Assembly (NCBI RefSeq): GCF_000430005.1
Contig: NZ_AUCY01000014.1
Span: 1 to 64,000, forward strand
DNA from: Desulfovibrio cuneatus DSM 11391
GTDB taxonomy: Bacteria > Desulfobacterota > Desulfovibrionia > Desulfovibrionales > Desulfovibrionaceae
Direction: 5' to 3'
Length of the DNA stretch: 64,000 nt
The notes beneath the pieces are model-generated. The model saw only the letters and a program-made list of their open reading frames with translations, searched no databases and was not told the DNA's origin. Below, piece by piece: positions 25,943-36,646 of this stretch. Each line of letters begins with the position of its first letter. Position 1 is the first letter of the stretch. The translations under genes and the position numbers were made by a program.

Positions 25943-26632
25943 CTACCACGTTTCTTGGTGCACCAATTTAGGATCAAATCTGTTTTCCGCAGGCAGGCGC
26001 ACATCTGGCACGCCAATAACCATCAGGCAAAGCGGAACAACATGGGCCGGGAGCTTTGCAAGCTCTTTCCAGGCGTTCATGCGCTGCTCTTCAGGAAACA
26101 CATTTACCCACACGGCACCATAGCCAAGCCCGGTAAGGGCAAGCCACATATTCTGGCAACAAACAGCGCCGGAAACATAGGCAAGAGGTTCCCCTGGGTC
26201 TTTGACTATATCCACACACACCAAAAGGGCAGCCCCGGCCTTGGCGGCGTAGCTCATCAGCGGGATGGAGCGTTCAATAAGTTCCAGCGACTTTTCTGTT
26301 TCCAGCACAACAAAATGCCAGGGCCGTGCGTCTTTAGCGCTGGGGGCGCCCATGCCAGCAGAAAGAATTTCCTGCATGTCTTGGGGCTTCACCGGGGCAC
26401 CGGTAAATGACCGATAGCTGCGGCGTGTATGAATGGCGGTTAACACGTCCATGGTGCTTTCCCGCCAGAAAACGCCTTCCCCTTTTTTAGCAGCAGCCAC
26501 TTCCGCAGCAAGGGCCTTGTTCCTGGCAGAAAGGCCAAAAGCAAGGGCACTAACCCCAAAGCCAATACCCTGCAACACACTTCTTCTACTCAATTGCCGC
26601 TTGGCAGCGCTGCGCCCACTACTAGAGTTCAT
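25943..26632 (-). CDS. Nitroreductase-family flavoprotein with Tat signal
   Basis: FMN-dependent NAD(P)H oxidoreductase fold. About 229 residues from the ATG at 26632; six more residues are possible from 26650. The N-terminus carries a twin-arginine signal (LSRRSVLQGIGFGVSALAFGLSA), unusual for a nitroreductase and implying export with cofactor bound. The catalytic domain begins near residue 55 with DVLTAIHTRRSYRSFTGAPV. It continues with SAGMGAPSAKDARPWHFVVL and LALTGLGYGAVWVNVFPEEQR, all FMN-site signatures. Substrate unknown. Confidence 0.88.
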   Translation of the reverse strand: MNSSSGRSAAKRQLSRRSVLQGIGFGVSALAFGLSARNKALAAEVAAAKKGEGVFWRESTMDVLTAIHTRRSYRSFTGAPVKPQDMQEILSAGMGAPSAKDARPWHFVVLETEKSLELIERSIPLMSYAAKAGAALLVCVDIVKDPGEPLAYVSGAVCCQNMWLALTGLGYGAVWVNVFPEEQRMNAWKELAKLPAHVVPLCLMVIGVPDVRLPAENRFDPKLVHQETW

Positions 26633-26829
26633 TGTAACAGCTCCATACATTCATATAGGTAGTTATTATGCCATGCACAATCAACAACATTTTCCCAGCT
26701 TCAAGCAGAAACATACTGGAATAAAGCCACTTGCGTCAAGTAGCTCTTTCCGTTATCGTTACTCACAATAGTGTCTTGTATTCGTCGGCAGCGCAGTTAC
26801 TTTCCTCCTCTTTGCAAAGAAGCCCCCTC

Positions 26830-29800
26830 ATGAGAAACTTTTTATCCGGTCATATCGGGCGTACAATATATCTTGTTGTCATCCTGGCATTCCTTCCTTC
26901 GTTGTTCATTCTGTTTCGTTTCGGCCTTGAACGCAACGCCGCAGACAAAATGGCAGCCAAGGAGCGTTTGCAGGAAATGGTGCTGAGCATTGCTGAGCAG
27001 CAGTCGCGTGCGGTGGAAAACACCCGCACCCTGCTTGCCACCATTGCCATTTTGCCCAGCGTGCACACCATGGACAAAGAAGCCTGCCTGAACCTGTTCT
27101 CCGGCATACTCAGCCGCAAAAACAATGACCTGCTGAACCTGTATATTACCGACAAAGACGGCGAAATTCTTGTGGCAGGGAAAGGGGCCCCCAAAAGCCT
27201 GCCTGCTGAAGCTGCCCCCGCCCTGACCCTTTTACAAAAAACCATGTCCTTTACCATAAGTGGCCTTACAGACGACCCAGGCACACAAACTGCCACCGTG
27301 TTTTGCCTGTACCCCATTATTGATTTCAAAGGGTTGAAATCCGTGCTGGTAGGGGCAATGAATATATTCCAGGTGCGCGCCTCGCTCAGCACCCGCCCTT
27401 TTATTCCCAAATCGCGCTTTGCCTTTGCCGACAAAAGCGGCAACATTATTTTCGGTTACCCCAAAGAACAGTTTGAAACACGCGGCGTTATGCGCGACGA
27501 AGTGCTTATTCCCGTGCAGCAGGCCGCCACAGACAGGGGTATTTTAACCCTGTACCAGGGCACCCCCAACGAACGGCTGATTGCCTACCAGCGGTTGCGG
27601 TTGCGCGGGGAACAACAGTGGGCATTTACCCTGGCCATGAGCCTGGACACGAAAGACGCTTACGCCGTGGCCACCCAAAGCCTTTACCGCCACCTGGCAG
27701 ACCTTGGCATTGCCCTTGTGGTGGGTTTTTTGCTGGTGCTGTTCATTAACAAGGTCAATTTGACCCGCCCGTTGCGGCAACTGGTAGGCACGGCTAAAGC
27801 CATTGGCGAAGGGAACCTGGAAGCAAGAACAGGCATTACCCCTGGTTCCGGCGAAATACGCCTGCTGGCCAAAACCCTGGACACAATGGCCGAAGCACTG
27901 GGTGCACGCACAACAGAGCTTATGGCCGCAAAACATACCGCAGACGATGCCAACAAGGCCAAAAGCGAATTTTTGGCCAACATGAGCCATGAAATTCGTA
28001 CCCCCATGAACGCCATTATTGGCATGGCGTACCTGGCCCTGCGCACAGACCTTACCCCCGCCCAAAAAGATTATGTGAACAAAATTTACCTGGCAGGAAA
28101 CACCCTGCTTGGCATTATCAACGACATTCTGGACTTTTCCAAAATTGAAGCAGACAAGCTGGACATTGAGCAGGTTTCCTTTGCCACTGAAGAAGTGTTG
28201 AACAACGTCAGTTCCCTCCTTTCCCAGCGGGCAGATGAAAAGCACATTGAGCTACTCTTTTCCCTTTCGCCCCATGTGCCCCAATACCTTACGGGCGACC
28301 CGCTGCGCATTGGGCAAATTCTTATCAACATTGTGAGCAATGCCATCAAGTTTACTTCCCAGGGTGAGGTGGTCGTTAGCTGTACCCTGCTGGACGACAA
28401 CAACCAGTCTGCTACAGACGCACCCACGACCCCTTCGGAAGAAGTAAACCTGCTGTTTTCCGTGCGTGATACAGGCATTGGCATGACGCAAGAGCAAATT
28501 TCCCGCCTGTTCCAGCCCTTTACCCAGGCAGACAATTCCACAACACGCAAATACGGCGGCACAGGCCTGGGCCTGACCATTACCAAGCGCCTTATTGAGA
28601 TGATGCAAGGGAAAATATGGATAAACTCCATACCCGATGTGGGTTCTACCGTATCGTTCATCATCAAGTTGCACAGAAGCGATGTGGAAGCCACAAAGCA
28701 ACAGCCTTCTTCCCTGCAAGGGGTGAAGGTGCTGGTGGTAGACGACAACGAATCGGCCCGCATCATTCTTACGGAAATGCTGCAAAGCCTTACCCTTGCG
28801 CCCAAGGCTGTTTCCTGCGCCAGTGAAGCCTATGAAGAACTGCGCCAGACTGACAAAACAGACCCGTACCGCCTTGTGTTCCTTGACTGGCGCATGCCGG
28901 ACATTTCCGGCATAGACGCGGCCAAACACATTATGCACATGGGGCTTACCAACCAGCCCATAATGACCCTGGTAACCGCTTTTGGCCGGGGCGAGTTGCA
29001 GGCCAAGGCAGAAGCTGCGGGTATTCGCAGCATTTTGTACAAGCCTGTTAACCCTTCTCAAATTTTCAACACCATTCTGGATGCCCTGCAACTGGACGGC
29101 ACCATCAGTGTGCCCAACATTGGCCAGCAAGCTTCCGGCACCTCCAAAGCTCCCATGCAGGGGCTTCAGGTACTGCTGGTGGAAGACAACATTGTCAACC
29201 AGCAGGTTGCCATGGAAATTCTTTCCGGCGAAGGCATTATCGTGACCGTTGCCAACAACGGGCAACAGGCCATTGACGCCCTCACTGCAGACCCTGACAA
29301 GTACCACATTGTGCTTATGGACCTGCAAATGCCCCTTATGGACGGGTACGCGGCAACCCGCATTTTGCGCAGGGACAAACGATTTGCCGACCTGCCCATT
29401 ATAGCCATGACAGCACACGCCATGAGTGAAGAAAAAGAAGCCTGCAAACAGGCTGGCATGAACGACCACGTTTCCAAGCCCATTGAAGTGGGCAAACTGT
29501 TTGAGGTCTTGGAAAGCTGGATTCCCCACACCCGGCACCACGCAGCTGTGAGTACCCCCACCCTGTCTTCATCCCCACAGGAAAACACTACTTCGCAGGT
29601 ACACCCCATGAATACGTTTGCCATTCCGCAAAGCGTTCAGGCTTCACCAAGTGTTGCGGCCCCGCACCAGCCACAGGCACAGCAGGCACAGGTTCCTGCG
29701 GCCAATGGCATTCCGCCCCTGCCCGGGGTGGATGTTGCCACGGCAGTGGCCCGCCTTGCAGGCAATACCCGCCTGTACATGAAAAGCCTTACCATGCTGC

Positions 29801-30306
29801 ACAGCCGCCTGCCTTCCTACGCCCAAGAATTGCAGGATTTTCTCGCCGCACAAGACGCTGAAGCCGTAACCCGCATGGCCCACACCATAAAAGGCCTTGC
29901 TGCCACCATTGGGGCCAATGCCCTTTCCGAAGCGGCAAAAGCACTGGAAGCAGCCCCCAAAACACCGCAACCGGAACAAGCCCTGGTGGATGCTGTGAAC
30001 ACGGAACTGGCAGCCCTCCAAAATGTGCTGGACACAGCCCTGCAACCAGAAGAAGAAGTAATGGCAGACCCTGCAATGCCTGCGGTGAGCGCCGCAGCCC
30101 TTGTTGCCGTGCAAGCCCAGCTTGTGCACTTCCTTTCTGAAAGCGACTCCCAAGCAAGCGACTTTTTTGAAACAAACAGAGCCGCCTTTGAACAGCACTA
30201 CGGCAAGGAACGCACCCAAAGCATTGCCCAGGCCATACGTGACTTCGACTTTGACCAAGCCCAGGAATTGCTGGCTACGGCCAAAACCCCTCCCCCTGCC
30301 AGCTAG
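26830..30306 (+). CDS. Hybrid sensor histidine kinase: sensor-HAMP-HisKA-HATPase-REC-REC-Hpt
   Basis: A 1158-residue phosphorelay protein from the ATG at 26830; an in-frame ATG at 26731 adds an unlikely 33 residues. Order: membrane helix (residues 8-27), a Cache-like periplasmic sensor of about 260 residues, a second helix near 295, HAMP, HisKA ([13 protein letters not shown], His near 388), HATPase ([25 protein letters not shown]), a first receiver ([15 protein letters not shown]), a second receiver ([22 protein letters not shown]) and a C-terminal Hpt ([13 protein letters not shown], His near 1017). The first receiver has FLDWRMP where most have LMDxxMP. No cognate response regulator is adjacent; the target is unknown. 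Confidence 0.93.
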   Translation: MRNFLSGHIGRTIYLVVILAFLPSLFILFRFGLERNAADKMAAKERLQEMVLSIAEQQSRAVENTRTLLATIAILPSVHTMDKEACLNLFSGILSRKNNDLLNLYITDKDGEILVAGKGAPKSLPAEAAPALTLLQKTMSFTISGLTDDPGTQTATVFCLYPIIDFKGLKSVLVGAMNIFQVRASLSTRPFIPKSRFAFADKSGNIIFGYPKEQFETRGVMRDEVLIPVQQAATDRGILTLYQGTPNERLIAYQRLRLRGEQQWAFTLAMSLDTKDAYAVATQSLYRHLADLGIALVVGFLLVLFINKVNLTRPLRQLVGTAKAIGEGNLEARTGITPGSGEIRLLAKTLDTMAEALGARTTELMAAKHTADDANKAKSEFLANMSHEIRTPMNAIIGMAYLALRTDLTPAQKDYVNKIYLAGNTLLGIINDILDFSKIEADKLDIEQVSFATEEVLNNVSSLLSQRADEKHIELLFSLSPHVPQYLTGDPLRIGQILINIVSNAIKFTSQGEVVVSCTLLDDNNQSATDAPTTPSEEVNLLFSVRDTGIGMTQEQISRLFQPFTQADNSTTRKYGGTGLGLTITKRLIEMMQGKIWINSIPDVGSTVSFIIKLHRSDVEATKQQPSSLQGVKVLVVDDNESARIILTEMLQSLTLAPKAVSCASEAYEELRQTDKTDPYRLVFLDWRMPDISGIDAAKHIMHMGLTNQPIMTLVTAFGRGELQAKAEAAGIRSILYKPVNPSQIFNTILDALQLDGTISVPNIGQQASGTSKAPMQGLQVLLVEDNIVNQQVAMEILSGEGIIVTVANNGQQAIDALTADPDKYHIVLMDLQMPLMDGYAATRILRRDKRFADLPIIAMTAHAMSEEKEACKQAGMNDHVSKPIEVGKLFEVLESWIPHTRHHAAVSTPTLSSSPQENTTSQVHPMNTFAIPQSVQASPSVAAPHQPQAQQAQVPAANGIPPLPGVDVATAVARLAGNTRLYMKSLTMLHSRLPSYAQELQDFLAAQDAEAVTRMAHTIKGLAATIGANALSEAAKALEAAPKTPQPEQALVDAVNTELAALQNVLDTALQPEEEVMADPAMPAVSAAALVAVQAQLVHFLSESDSQASDFFETNRAAFEQHYGKERTQSIAQAIRDFDFDQAQELLATAKTPPPAS

Positions 30307-30443
30307 CAAACGCTGCGCGTTTCCCACCTGCCAGTTGCTCAGCATTTCCTTATAACTCCCTCTGTTTCAGGCTGTGCGCCCCCAGTGCAACAGCCTGAAA
30401 CAGATGCTGCAACAACGGCACACGCCTGTGCCACCCCAAAGCC

Positions 30444-32243
30444 ATGCCCCCTTCCCTGCCCCCCCGCATACTCATTACCCTGCAAGACAATGCCGGGAAA
30501 CAGCCCTGTTCTGCGAGCCTTCATACGCCCACAGAGCCTCATCTTTCAGTTGCGGCCACCGGGGAACAAACCATTGCCCAGGCCATTTACCTTTCCGGCA
30601 AGGTAGCCCCAGTTCCCCTGTGCAACGGCATGGGCCAGTGCGGGCGCTGCCGGGTGCGGTATGTGCAGGCACCGGAAGCAAATCCTTCCCTTACTCCCAT
30701 CCCCCTGCCAACGCCGGAAGATACGGCAACCCTTTCCCCGGAGATGCTGGCCCAGGGCTGGCGCCTTGGCTGCCAGCATATGGCCACAGGAACACACCTG
30801 GTGGAGCTGCCCCCCAACAGCCGTATACATGCCAACACCGCCGGGCCAGACAGCCTGAACCATGGCACTGCGGGCCAGGCTTTGCACCAGCCTGCAGAAT
30901 TGCCGAATGGATTGGCAACACAGAAGCCTGCACACCAGCCAGATTTCCCCAATACAGCCCCCCTGTTTGTGGGAGTTGACCTTGGCACCACCAGCCTGCA
31001 TTGGGCTGTATGCACGGCCAAAGGCACAGTGCTGCACCAGGAAAGCCAGTTAAACCCCCAGGCCGGGGCCGGTAGCGACTGCATTTCCCGCCTTGCCTAT
31101 GCCGCAACGCCCCAAGGCAAGGAAACGTTGTACAACATTACCCTGCATGCCCTGCAAGGTATTGCAGCCACGGCCAACACATTTGGCCCCATTGCCAGCC
31201 TGTGCCTTGCCGCCAACCCCAGCATGACAGCCCTTGCCCTGCATGCCCCAACTTCAGGCCTTGCCACAGCACCCTATGCCCTGGAAGAGCCTGGGGGCAG
31301 GGCCACCAGCCTGCCGGGGCTTCCCCCGGTGTGGCTTCCCCCCCAATTTGCTCCGTTTGTGGGGGGTGATATTGGAGCGGGCCTTGCTGCTATTTTAGCC
31401 ACCAACCCGCACTACCCCTTTTTACTGGCAGACCTTGGCACCAATGGCGAATTTTTGCTGGCCCTCGCGCCTGAAACCATGCTATGTGCCAGTGTAGCCC
31501 TTGGCCCGGCCCTGGAAGGTATTGGCCTGCGCTTTGGAACAGAGGCCCGCCCAGGAGCCATAAGCCGCTTCAGCCTGCGCCCCACAGGGCTGCATGCCTA
31601 CCCCCTGGAACAGGGCCAAGGCTTGGAAGCCACGGCCCACACCACTCAAGGCATGCCTGGCATTACAGGCACGGGCTATCTCTCCTTGGTGCGCTGTTTG
31701 CTTCAGGCTAACGCCATGGGGGAAGACGGGCACTTTACCCCAGAGCAAAGCCCCATGCTGCGCCGCTTCCTTGCTGCCCCTGTGGCCCCGTGCCCATGCC
31801 CCCTGTGCCACAATGCCCCCATTCCCCCCTTGCCCACAACACCCTACCTGCCCCTGCCCCATGGCATGTTTATAAGCGCACGCGACGTAGAAGAACTGCT
31901 CAAGGTAAAAGCCGCCTTCAGCCTGGGCCTGAGCCTGCTGTTGCAGGAAGCAGGCATTCCTTCCCACGCCCTGCGGGCAGTGTACCTTGCCGGAGCCCTT
32001 GGCCTGCACGCGGAAAAAGAAGCCCTTGAAACTCTTGGCTTTTTCCCCCAAGGCACTGCCACACGTATGCACGTGCTGGGCAATGCCAGTTTGCACGGCG
32101 CTTGCCTGCTGGCCCATTCGGGCCAAGCCCGAAAAGCCGTGCTGGCAGCGGCCAGCCACGTTACCCCCCTTGCCCTGGCAGAACACCCAAGCTTTATGCA
32201 AGGGTTTGCCCAGCACATGCGTTTTGCCTGGTACGCCAGCTAA
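30444..32243 (+). CDS. [2Fe-2S]/ASKHA corrinoid-protein activator-like (RACo/DUF4445 type)
   Basis: Members re-reduce inactive Co(II) corrinoid proteins using ATP. The 599-residue protein has an N-terminal plant-type ferredoxin domain with C60-x5-C66-x2-C69 (CNGMGQCGRCR) and the fourth Cys at 110 (RLGCQH). A linker follows, then an actin-like ATPase domain beginning FVGVDLGTTSLHWAV near residue 175. FVGGDIGAGLAAILATNP and LADLGTNGEFLLAL are the phosphate loops. An extra CPCPLC motif lies near residue 450. No methyltransferase or corrinoid protein gene is adjacent, so the target must be elsewhere. It follows the hybrid kinase by 137 bp. Confidence 0.88.
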   Translation: MPPSLPPRILITLQDNAGKQPCSASLHTPTEPHLSVAATGEQTIAQAIYLSGKVAPVPLCNGMGQCGRCRVRYVQAPEANPSLTPIPLPTPEDTATLSPEMLAQGWRLGCQHMATGTHLVELPPNSRIHANTAGPDSLNHGTAGQALHQPAELPNGLATQKPAHQPDFPNTAPLFVGVDLGTTSLHWAVCTAKGTVLHQESQLNPQAGAGSDCISRLAYAATPQGKETLYNITLHALQGIAATANTFGPIASLCLAANPSMTALALHAPTSGLATAPYALEEPGGRATSLPGLPPVWLPPQFAPFVGGDIGAGLAAILATNPHYPFLLADLGTNGEFLLALAPETMLCASVALGPALEGIGLRFGTEARPGAISRFSLRPTGLHAYPLEQGQGLEATAHTTQGMPGITGTGYLSLVRCLLQANAMGEDGHFTPEQSPMLRRFLAAPVAPCPCPLCHNAPIPPLPTTPYLPLPHGMFISARDVEELLKVKAAFSLGLSLLLQEAGIPSHALRAVYLAGALGLHAEKEALETLGFFPQGTATRMHVLGNASLHGACLLAHSGQARKAVLAAASHVTPLALAEHPSFMQGFAQHMRFAWYAS

Positions 32244-32616
32244 AACAGCACACGACCACATTCCCTGTACACCCTTCCCCCAAAGCAAGCCAAAGGCAAC
32301 CATGGGTATTTTTTGGCAATAAGGTATAGTTGGTATACCTTATTGCCGATATGAACAGAGCTAGTGCGCAATAATTCACACAAGATATTACCATAACCCA
32401 CCAACATTCAAAGGCGTTTTTAAATCCGCAATGCACTAACGAACTGATGACTCAGCAAATTGAATGTGCCGGGCACAACAAACGATGACCCGCGGTTCAC
32501 TCACGGCACCCGCAAAGTGATGCTTTAAACCAGCCTGTCTCCCTCCCAAAGGGCGCTTCGGACCTGCTCCATGTCTGCATATTGAGTCATTACTTCTATT
32601 CATAAGGATGGTATTT
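32244..32616. other. Non-coding gap before the chemoreceptor gene
   Basis: About 370 bp with no supportable gene. The main visible feature is the palindrome at 32315-32347; the rest should contain the chemoreceptor promoter, for which no clear consensus was seen. Confidence 0.5.
32315..32347. promoter_or_regulatory. Perfect 14-bp inverted repeat, possible operator
   Basis: GGCAATAAGGTATA and TATACCTTATTGCC are exact complements around GTTGG. A T-run lies before the first arm and none follows the second, so it does not read as a plus-strand terminator. It sits 72 bp after the RACo-like gene and about 270 bp before the chemoreceptor start. A regulator site is possible. Confidence 0.5.
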
Positions 32617-34368
32617 ATGACCAGAATCGGATTACAAGGCAAATTTTTTGTCACACTGACTATAGGCACGGCTTCCCTTATCTTTATGGCAGTGTTTTTT
32701 CTTTTTGCAGTGAACAATGTGGACACACAAAACAGAGCCATTCTTCAAACAGATGTCACAGGCCAGGTAACTGCCCTGGAAATTGCACGTGACATTAACT
32801 ATGTAAGCCGCCTGACCCGCGACAGCATGCTTGGTGGCAATACCAGCAAAAACCTTGAAAGATTGCGGGACATTGCCAGTAAAAATGAGACACAATTTTC
32901 CAAGCTGCTAGCCCTGCCATTTACCCAGGAAGAATTAACCGTTATCCAAAACGCACGCACCGCAGCTTCCCAGTTTGTGGGCAGTGGTGACCGCATTTTA
33001 CAGCAACTGGAATCCACACCTGAAGCTGAGCGCCACCTTATCTACAAGCAGTATGAAAAGGACGCAACGCCCCTTGCCAATGCGTTTCGCAAAGAATTTG
33101 ATGCCCTGGCAAAGCTGATGCACCAACGGTATACAGGCATACAGGAAAACATGTCTCAGCGCATTGCCATGCATCGCAAAAACATTCTATTTGCGCTTTT
33201 TGGCTTTACCCTGCTTATTTATGGCGCCGGATACCTGATTACGCGCAACGATTTACAATACATGAAAGAATGTGTTGTTTTTGCTTCCCAGTTAGGCAAC
33301 ACAGGGCTAACCCACAGAATAGACAGCGCCAATGCAGCCTCCATGGAACCCCTTGCCCAATCGCTTAATGCTGCGGCAGAAAACATACACAACTCCCGCC
33401 AACAGGTGGAAGAAGCCATGCACCATGCCACACGTGAAAGTGAAGAGGCAAAACGCTTTCTTGCCCAGGCTGAAGAAGCCCGCAAACAGGCCGAAAGCGC
33501 AAAGCGCGAAGGCATGCAAACCGCTGCAATGCAGCTCAAGAATATTGTTGGTAGCATCGGCATTGTTGTTACCCAGCTTGTTCAGCTCCTCTCCCAGTCA
33601 GAAGAAGGGAGCCGCCTGCAAAGTGCACGGGTTGCGGAAACTGCAACTGCCATGGAAGAGATGAACAGTTCTGTACTGGAAGTGGCACGCAATGCCGCCA
33701 CTGCTTCAGACGTTTCAAGCCATTCCAAAGAAAAAGCCTTGCATGGTGCCCAAACGGTAAAAACGGTTTCTGTACTTATGGAGCAATTGCAGGGGCAATC
33801 TGTCATGCTGCGCCAAGACATGGAAACCATGACCGAACACAGCAAGTCCATAACTGAAATAATGAGTGTTATTTCAGATATTGCAGACCAGACAAACCTG
33901 CTGGCCCTGAACGCCGCCATTGAAGCGGCACGAGCCGGGGAAGCAGGCAGGGGGTTTGCAGTGGTGGCAGACGAAGTGCGCAAGCTGGCGGAAAAAACCA
34001 TGCACTCCACAACCGACGTGGGGCAAGTTGTCCAGGCTATCCAGCAAAGCACCAACAACAGCAAGCAACAGGTGGAACAGACCGCCTCAATTATTGGTGA
34101 TGTTTCTGCATCAGTTAATAATTCCGGTGATGCGCTTACGGAAATTGTGCACCTTGCTGAAAGTTCCGCTGACCAGGCCAGGGCCATTGCAACAGCAAGT
34201 AAGCAGCAGTCTGCTGCGAGTGAAGAAATTAACCATGCCATTACGGACATTAGCGCCACAACAGCCAATACCGCCGAAGCAATGCACACGGCCCATGGCT
34301 GTGTTGAAGAGCTGGCAAGCCAGATACAAGAGCTGCAAAAACTCATAACAGAATTGCAACAGGTGTAA
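32617..34368 (+). CDS. Methyl-accepting chemotaxis protein
   Basis: Membrane chemoreceptor signalling to CheA/CheW. 583 residues from the ATG at 32617, which has AAGGA 8 bp upstream; the ATG at 32608 is too close to that site. Membrane helix 1 spans about 5-28, a four-helix-bundle-like periplasmic domain about 30-185, helix 2 about 190-210 ([19 protein letters not shown]), then a HAMP-like segment and the cytoplasmic coiled coil. The hairpin tip [19 protein letters not shown] is the family hallmark. No C-terminal CheR-binding pentapeptide is visible. Ligand unknown. Confidence 0.95.
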   Translation: MTRIGLQGKFFVTLTIGTASLIFMAVFFLFAVNNVDTQNRAILQTDVTGQVTALEIARDINYVSRLTRDSMLGGNTSKNLERLRDIASKNETQFSKLLALPFTQEELTVIQNARTAASQFVGSGDRILQQLESTPEAERHLIYKQYEKDATPLANAFRKEFDALAKLMHQRYTGIQENMSQRIAMHRKNILFALFGFTLLIYGAGYLITRNDLQYMKECVVFASQLGNTGLTHRIDSANAASMEPLAQSLNAAAENIHNSRQQVEEAMHHATRESEEAKRFLAQAEEARKQAESAKREGMQTAAMQLKNIVGSIGIVVTQLVQLLSQSEEGSRLQSARVAETATAMEEMNSSVLEVARNAATASDVSSHSKEKALHGAQTVKTVSVLMEQLQGQSVMLRQDMETMTEHSKSITEIMSVISDIADQTNLLALNAAIEAARAGEAGRGFAVVADEVRKLAEKTMHSTTDVGQVVQAIQQSTNNSKQQVEQTASIIGDVSASVNNSGDALTEIVHLAESSADQARAIATASKQQSAASEEINHAITDISATTANTAEAMHTAHGCVEELASQIQELQKLITELQQV

Positions 34369-34406
34369 TCTTTCCCACGCAGACGTTTCTGCAACAACAG
34401 GTTGAA

Positions 34407-34454
34407 CAAAAAATCGCGTTTTTGAGCTACTCAGCCCAAAAACGCGATTTTTTG
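34407..34454. terminator. Hairpin terminator between the chemoreceptor and the OppD-like gene
   Basis: AAAAAATCGCGTTTTTG and CAAAAACGCGATTTTTT are near-perfect complements with U-runs on both sides. It can end the plus-strand receptor gene and the convergent minus-strand ATPase gene. Confidence 0.9.
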
Positions 34455-34468
34455 CACTACCGGGTAAA

Positions 34469-35599
34469 TTAGTTATTCTCTGAATCCAGCAACCAGCAGG
34501 CAGCACTATGCCCGCCGTGCGCTTTACCGTGCTGCCCTGCCTGCTCCGGCAGGGGGCAAGAAAAGGCCGGGGGCAATGCTTCACGGCAGCGGGGCATGGC
34601 CCTGGTACACCGGGGGTGAAACAAACACCCCGAAGGTCTGTTATGCAAGGGGGGCACTGTGCCTGCAATGGCGGCAAGGCGGAGCTTTTTGCGCACTGCA
34701 TTGTGTTCCGGTTGCCCTGCGTTACTTTCTTCATGGCAGGCTGTGCCAGGGCGGGAAGCCAAAAGCCCTTGGGTATAGGGGTGCTGCGGGGTGGCAAGCA
34801 CCTGCTGCGCCGGGCCCTGCTCCACAATTCTACCAGCATACATAACAGCAACGCGGTGTGCCATGTGCCCCACAACCCCCAGGTCATGGGTTATAAGCAC
34901 CAGGGAAGCGCCAAATTCACGCACCAGCCCGCGCATAAGCTCCAGAATTTGCCGCTGCACCGTCACGTCCAGTGCTGTGGTGGGTTCGTCTGCCAGCAGC
35001 AATTGGGGAGAGCAGGAAAGGGCCATGGCAATCATGATGCGCTGGCGCATACCACCGCTCATTTCATGCGGAAACTGGTCGTAACGCTGGTCCGGTTCAG
35101 GAATACCCACCAAATTAAGCAGGCGCACCGCTTCTTTGCGCGCATCCGCAGTGCCAAGCCCGCGGTGCAGGCGCAGGGGTTCGGCAATCTGTTCCCCCAC
35201 CCGCAGCACAGGGTTCAGGGAAGTCATGGGCTCCTGAAACACCATGGCCATGCGGTTGCCGCGCAAGCAGCGCATATTCTCTTCCGGCAGGGGAATAATA
35301 TCTTCCCCTAAAAATTCTATGCGGCCCCCCATAATTTGGGCGGGCGGGTTTGGCAACAAGCGCATAATAGCCTTGGCCGTAACACTTTTCCCACAGCCAG
35401 ATTCCCCCACAATCCCCAAAATTTCGCCTGCCGCCACATCAAAGGAAACGTCCTGCACCGCAGCAAGGGGGGCAGTGCCCTGGGCACCTGCAAAGGCCAC
35501 CGTAAGGTTTTGCACGCGCAGCAAAGGTTGAGGGGGGCATTGTTCAGGCATGGTAATTACATAGTCGGCCCTTAAAAAAGTGTCACCTGCTTGGGTCAT
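34469..35599 (-). CDS. Oligopeptide/dipeptide ABC transporter ATP-binding protein (OppD/DppD type), solitary
   Basis: Energises peptide or nickel uptake through a membrane permease. The 376-residue protein shows Walker [19 protein letters not shown]-loop [10 protein letters not shown], signature [17 protein letters not shown], Walker [14 protein letters not shown] and an H-loop LITHDLGVV. The C-terminal Cys-rich OppD tail [15 protein letters not shown] is present, then about 40 further residues. The ATG at 35599 follows an AGGA site; ATG at 35551 is the alternative. No permease, binding protein or OppF is adjacent, unusual for this family. It may serve components encoded elsewhere. Confidence 0.88.
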   Translation of the reverse strand: MTQAGDTFLRADYVITMPEQCPPQPLLRVQNLTVAFAGAQGTAPLAAVQDVSFDVAAGEILGIVGESGCGKSVTAKAIMRLLPNPPAQIMGGRIEFLGEDIIPLPEENMRCLRGNRMAMVFQEPMTSLNPVLRVGEQIAEPLRLHRGLGTADARKEAVRLLNLVGIPEPDQRYDQFPHEMSGGMRQRIMIAMALSCSPQLLLADEPTTALDVTVQRQILELMRGLVREFGASLVLITHDLGVVGHMAHRVAVMYAGRIVEQGPAQQVLATPQHPYTQGLLASRPGTACHEESNAGQPEHNAVRKKLRLAAIAGTVPPLHNRPSGCLFHPRCTRAMPRCREALPPAFSCPLPEQAGQHGKAHGGHSAACWLLDSENN

Positions 35600-35660
35600 A
35601 CGAAAATCCTGGATATCAACACTGTTTTATCAACCAGAAACATCCCAAAGGGCCGAATAA

Positions 35661-35681
35661 CCCGGCAAATACTATTTGCCG
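35661..35681. repeat. Short perfect palindrome downstream of the DUF151 gene
   Basis: CCGGCAAATA-C-TATTTGCCGG, followed directly by the smaller palindrome GGACGCGGCGTCC. On the minus strand it lies between the DUF151/miaB pair and the OppD-like gene and may end the first transcript, though no U-run follows. Confidence 0.45.
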
Positions 35682-35758
35682 GACGCGGCGTCCGCAAAGC
35701 GGCGCATGGAGCCAGCGTGCCTTCTTAAAAAGGCCGCTTCAGACTTTTTAAGCATCAA

Positions 35759-36646
35759 CTACATGGGTTCTTTGGTTTCAGGGGAAAGAAGTTGCAACAA
35801 GGCACGCCACTGGGCATCTTCCGGCGTTCCCTTGGCAGGGGCTGCCATATGTTCATTGGCCTGGGGCAGGCTAAAGCTTGGCACTGCGCAGGCGTCCACA
35901 TGCAGGGAATGCAAAATACCCCGCACCGTTTCCCGCGCCTGGGCGTCCTGGGCCTTGGGTTTGCCTACCTCAATGGTAATAATTGGCCCTTTACGCACAA
36001 CAGGCTTACGGATTGCTGGCTGGGTTTGCTCTGCCTCGAACTGGGAAAGCCCTTGTTCCATAACAGCGGCCTGTTTTTGCAACTGGCGGGCCAACACGCC
36101 CAAGGCATAGCCACGCACCGTGTCTGGGAGGTTTTCCAGCACAGGTTGCATCTCTTCGGCCACGCCAAGCACCCCTTCCTGGCAACGAATGGTGGCATCG
36201 CTACGCACAGCAAGGGCAATGGCGTCGGCCGGGCGGCAGGCCACACGCCCAATGCCCTGCGGCCCCTTAAACACCAGTTCTGCAAAAAATTCGCCTTGGT
36301 GGGCATGGGTAATTTCCGCTGCCAGGAGCTTGCCTTCAAGCTGGGTTACCAATTCCAGGGCAAGGTCGTGGGTTTGGGGGCGCCAGCGCTTCTTGGCCCC
36401 GGCCTCTTGATGCATGGCAACAGGGCTTGCCTTTTGGGCCCCTTTGCGCAAAAGGGCAAAGTGCCCCCCCTTGACCCCGGCAGCCTCCCCAAGGGAGCTT
36501 TCCTCATACAGCACTGTGGAAATGGCATAGGCTTCCGCCGCGCCAATGGTCAGTTGCAATACAAGGGAAGTATGCTGCGGGTGCAGCAAAAGTACCGGAA
36601 CTGTTTCATTCGTCAACACAATACCAAGTACCGTTAGGTCGATCAT
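35759..36646 (-). CDS. DUF151/bifunctional-nuclease domain protein with C-terminal extension
   Basis: The family is named from plant enzymes with DNase and RNase activity; bacterial roles are unclear. The 295-residue protein begins with VLGIVLTNETVPVLLLHPQH and IGAAEAYAI, the N-terminal part of the BFN fold. It continues with THDLALELVTQLEGKLLAAEITHAHQGEFFAELVF and ACRPADAIALAVRSDATI, the family hallmark. Usual bacterial members stop near residue 165; here another 100 or so residues follow, Gln/Glu-rich and unrecognised. The ATG overlaps the miaB stop by four bases, indicating coupling. Confidence 0.87.
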   Translation of the reverse strand: MIDLTVLGIVLTNETVPVLLLHPQHTSLVLQLTIGAAEAYAISTVLYEESSLGEAAGVKGGHFALLRKGAQKASPVAMHQEAGAKKRWRPQTHDLALELVTQLEGKLLAAEITHAHQGEFFAELVFKGPQGIGRVACRPADAIALAVRSDATIRCQEGVLGVAEEMQPVLENLPDTVRGYALGVLARQLQKQAAVMEQGLSQFEAEQTQPAIRKPVVRKGPIITIEVGKPKAQDAQARETVRGILHSLHVDACAVPSFSLPQANEHMAAPAKGTPEDAQWRALLQLLSPETKEPM

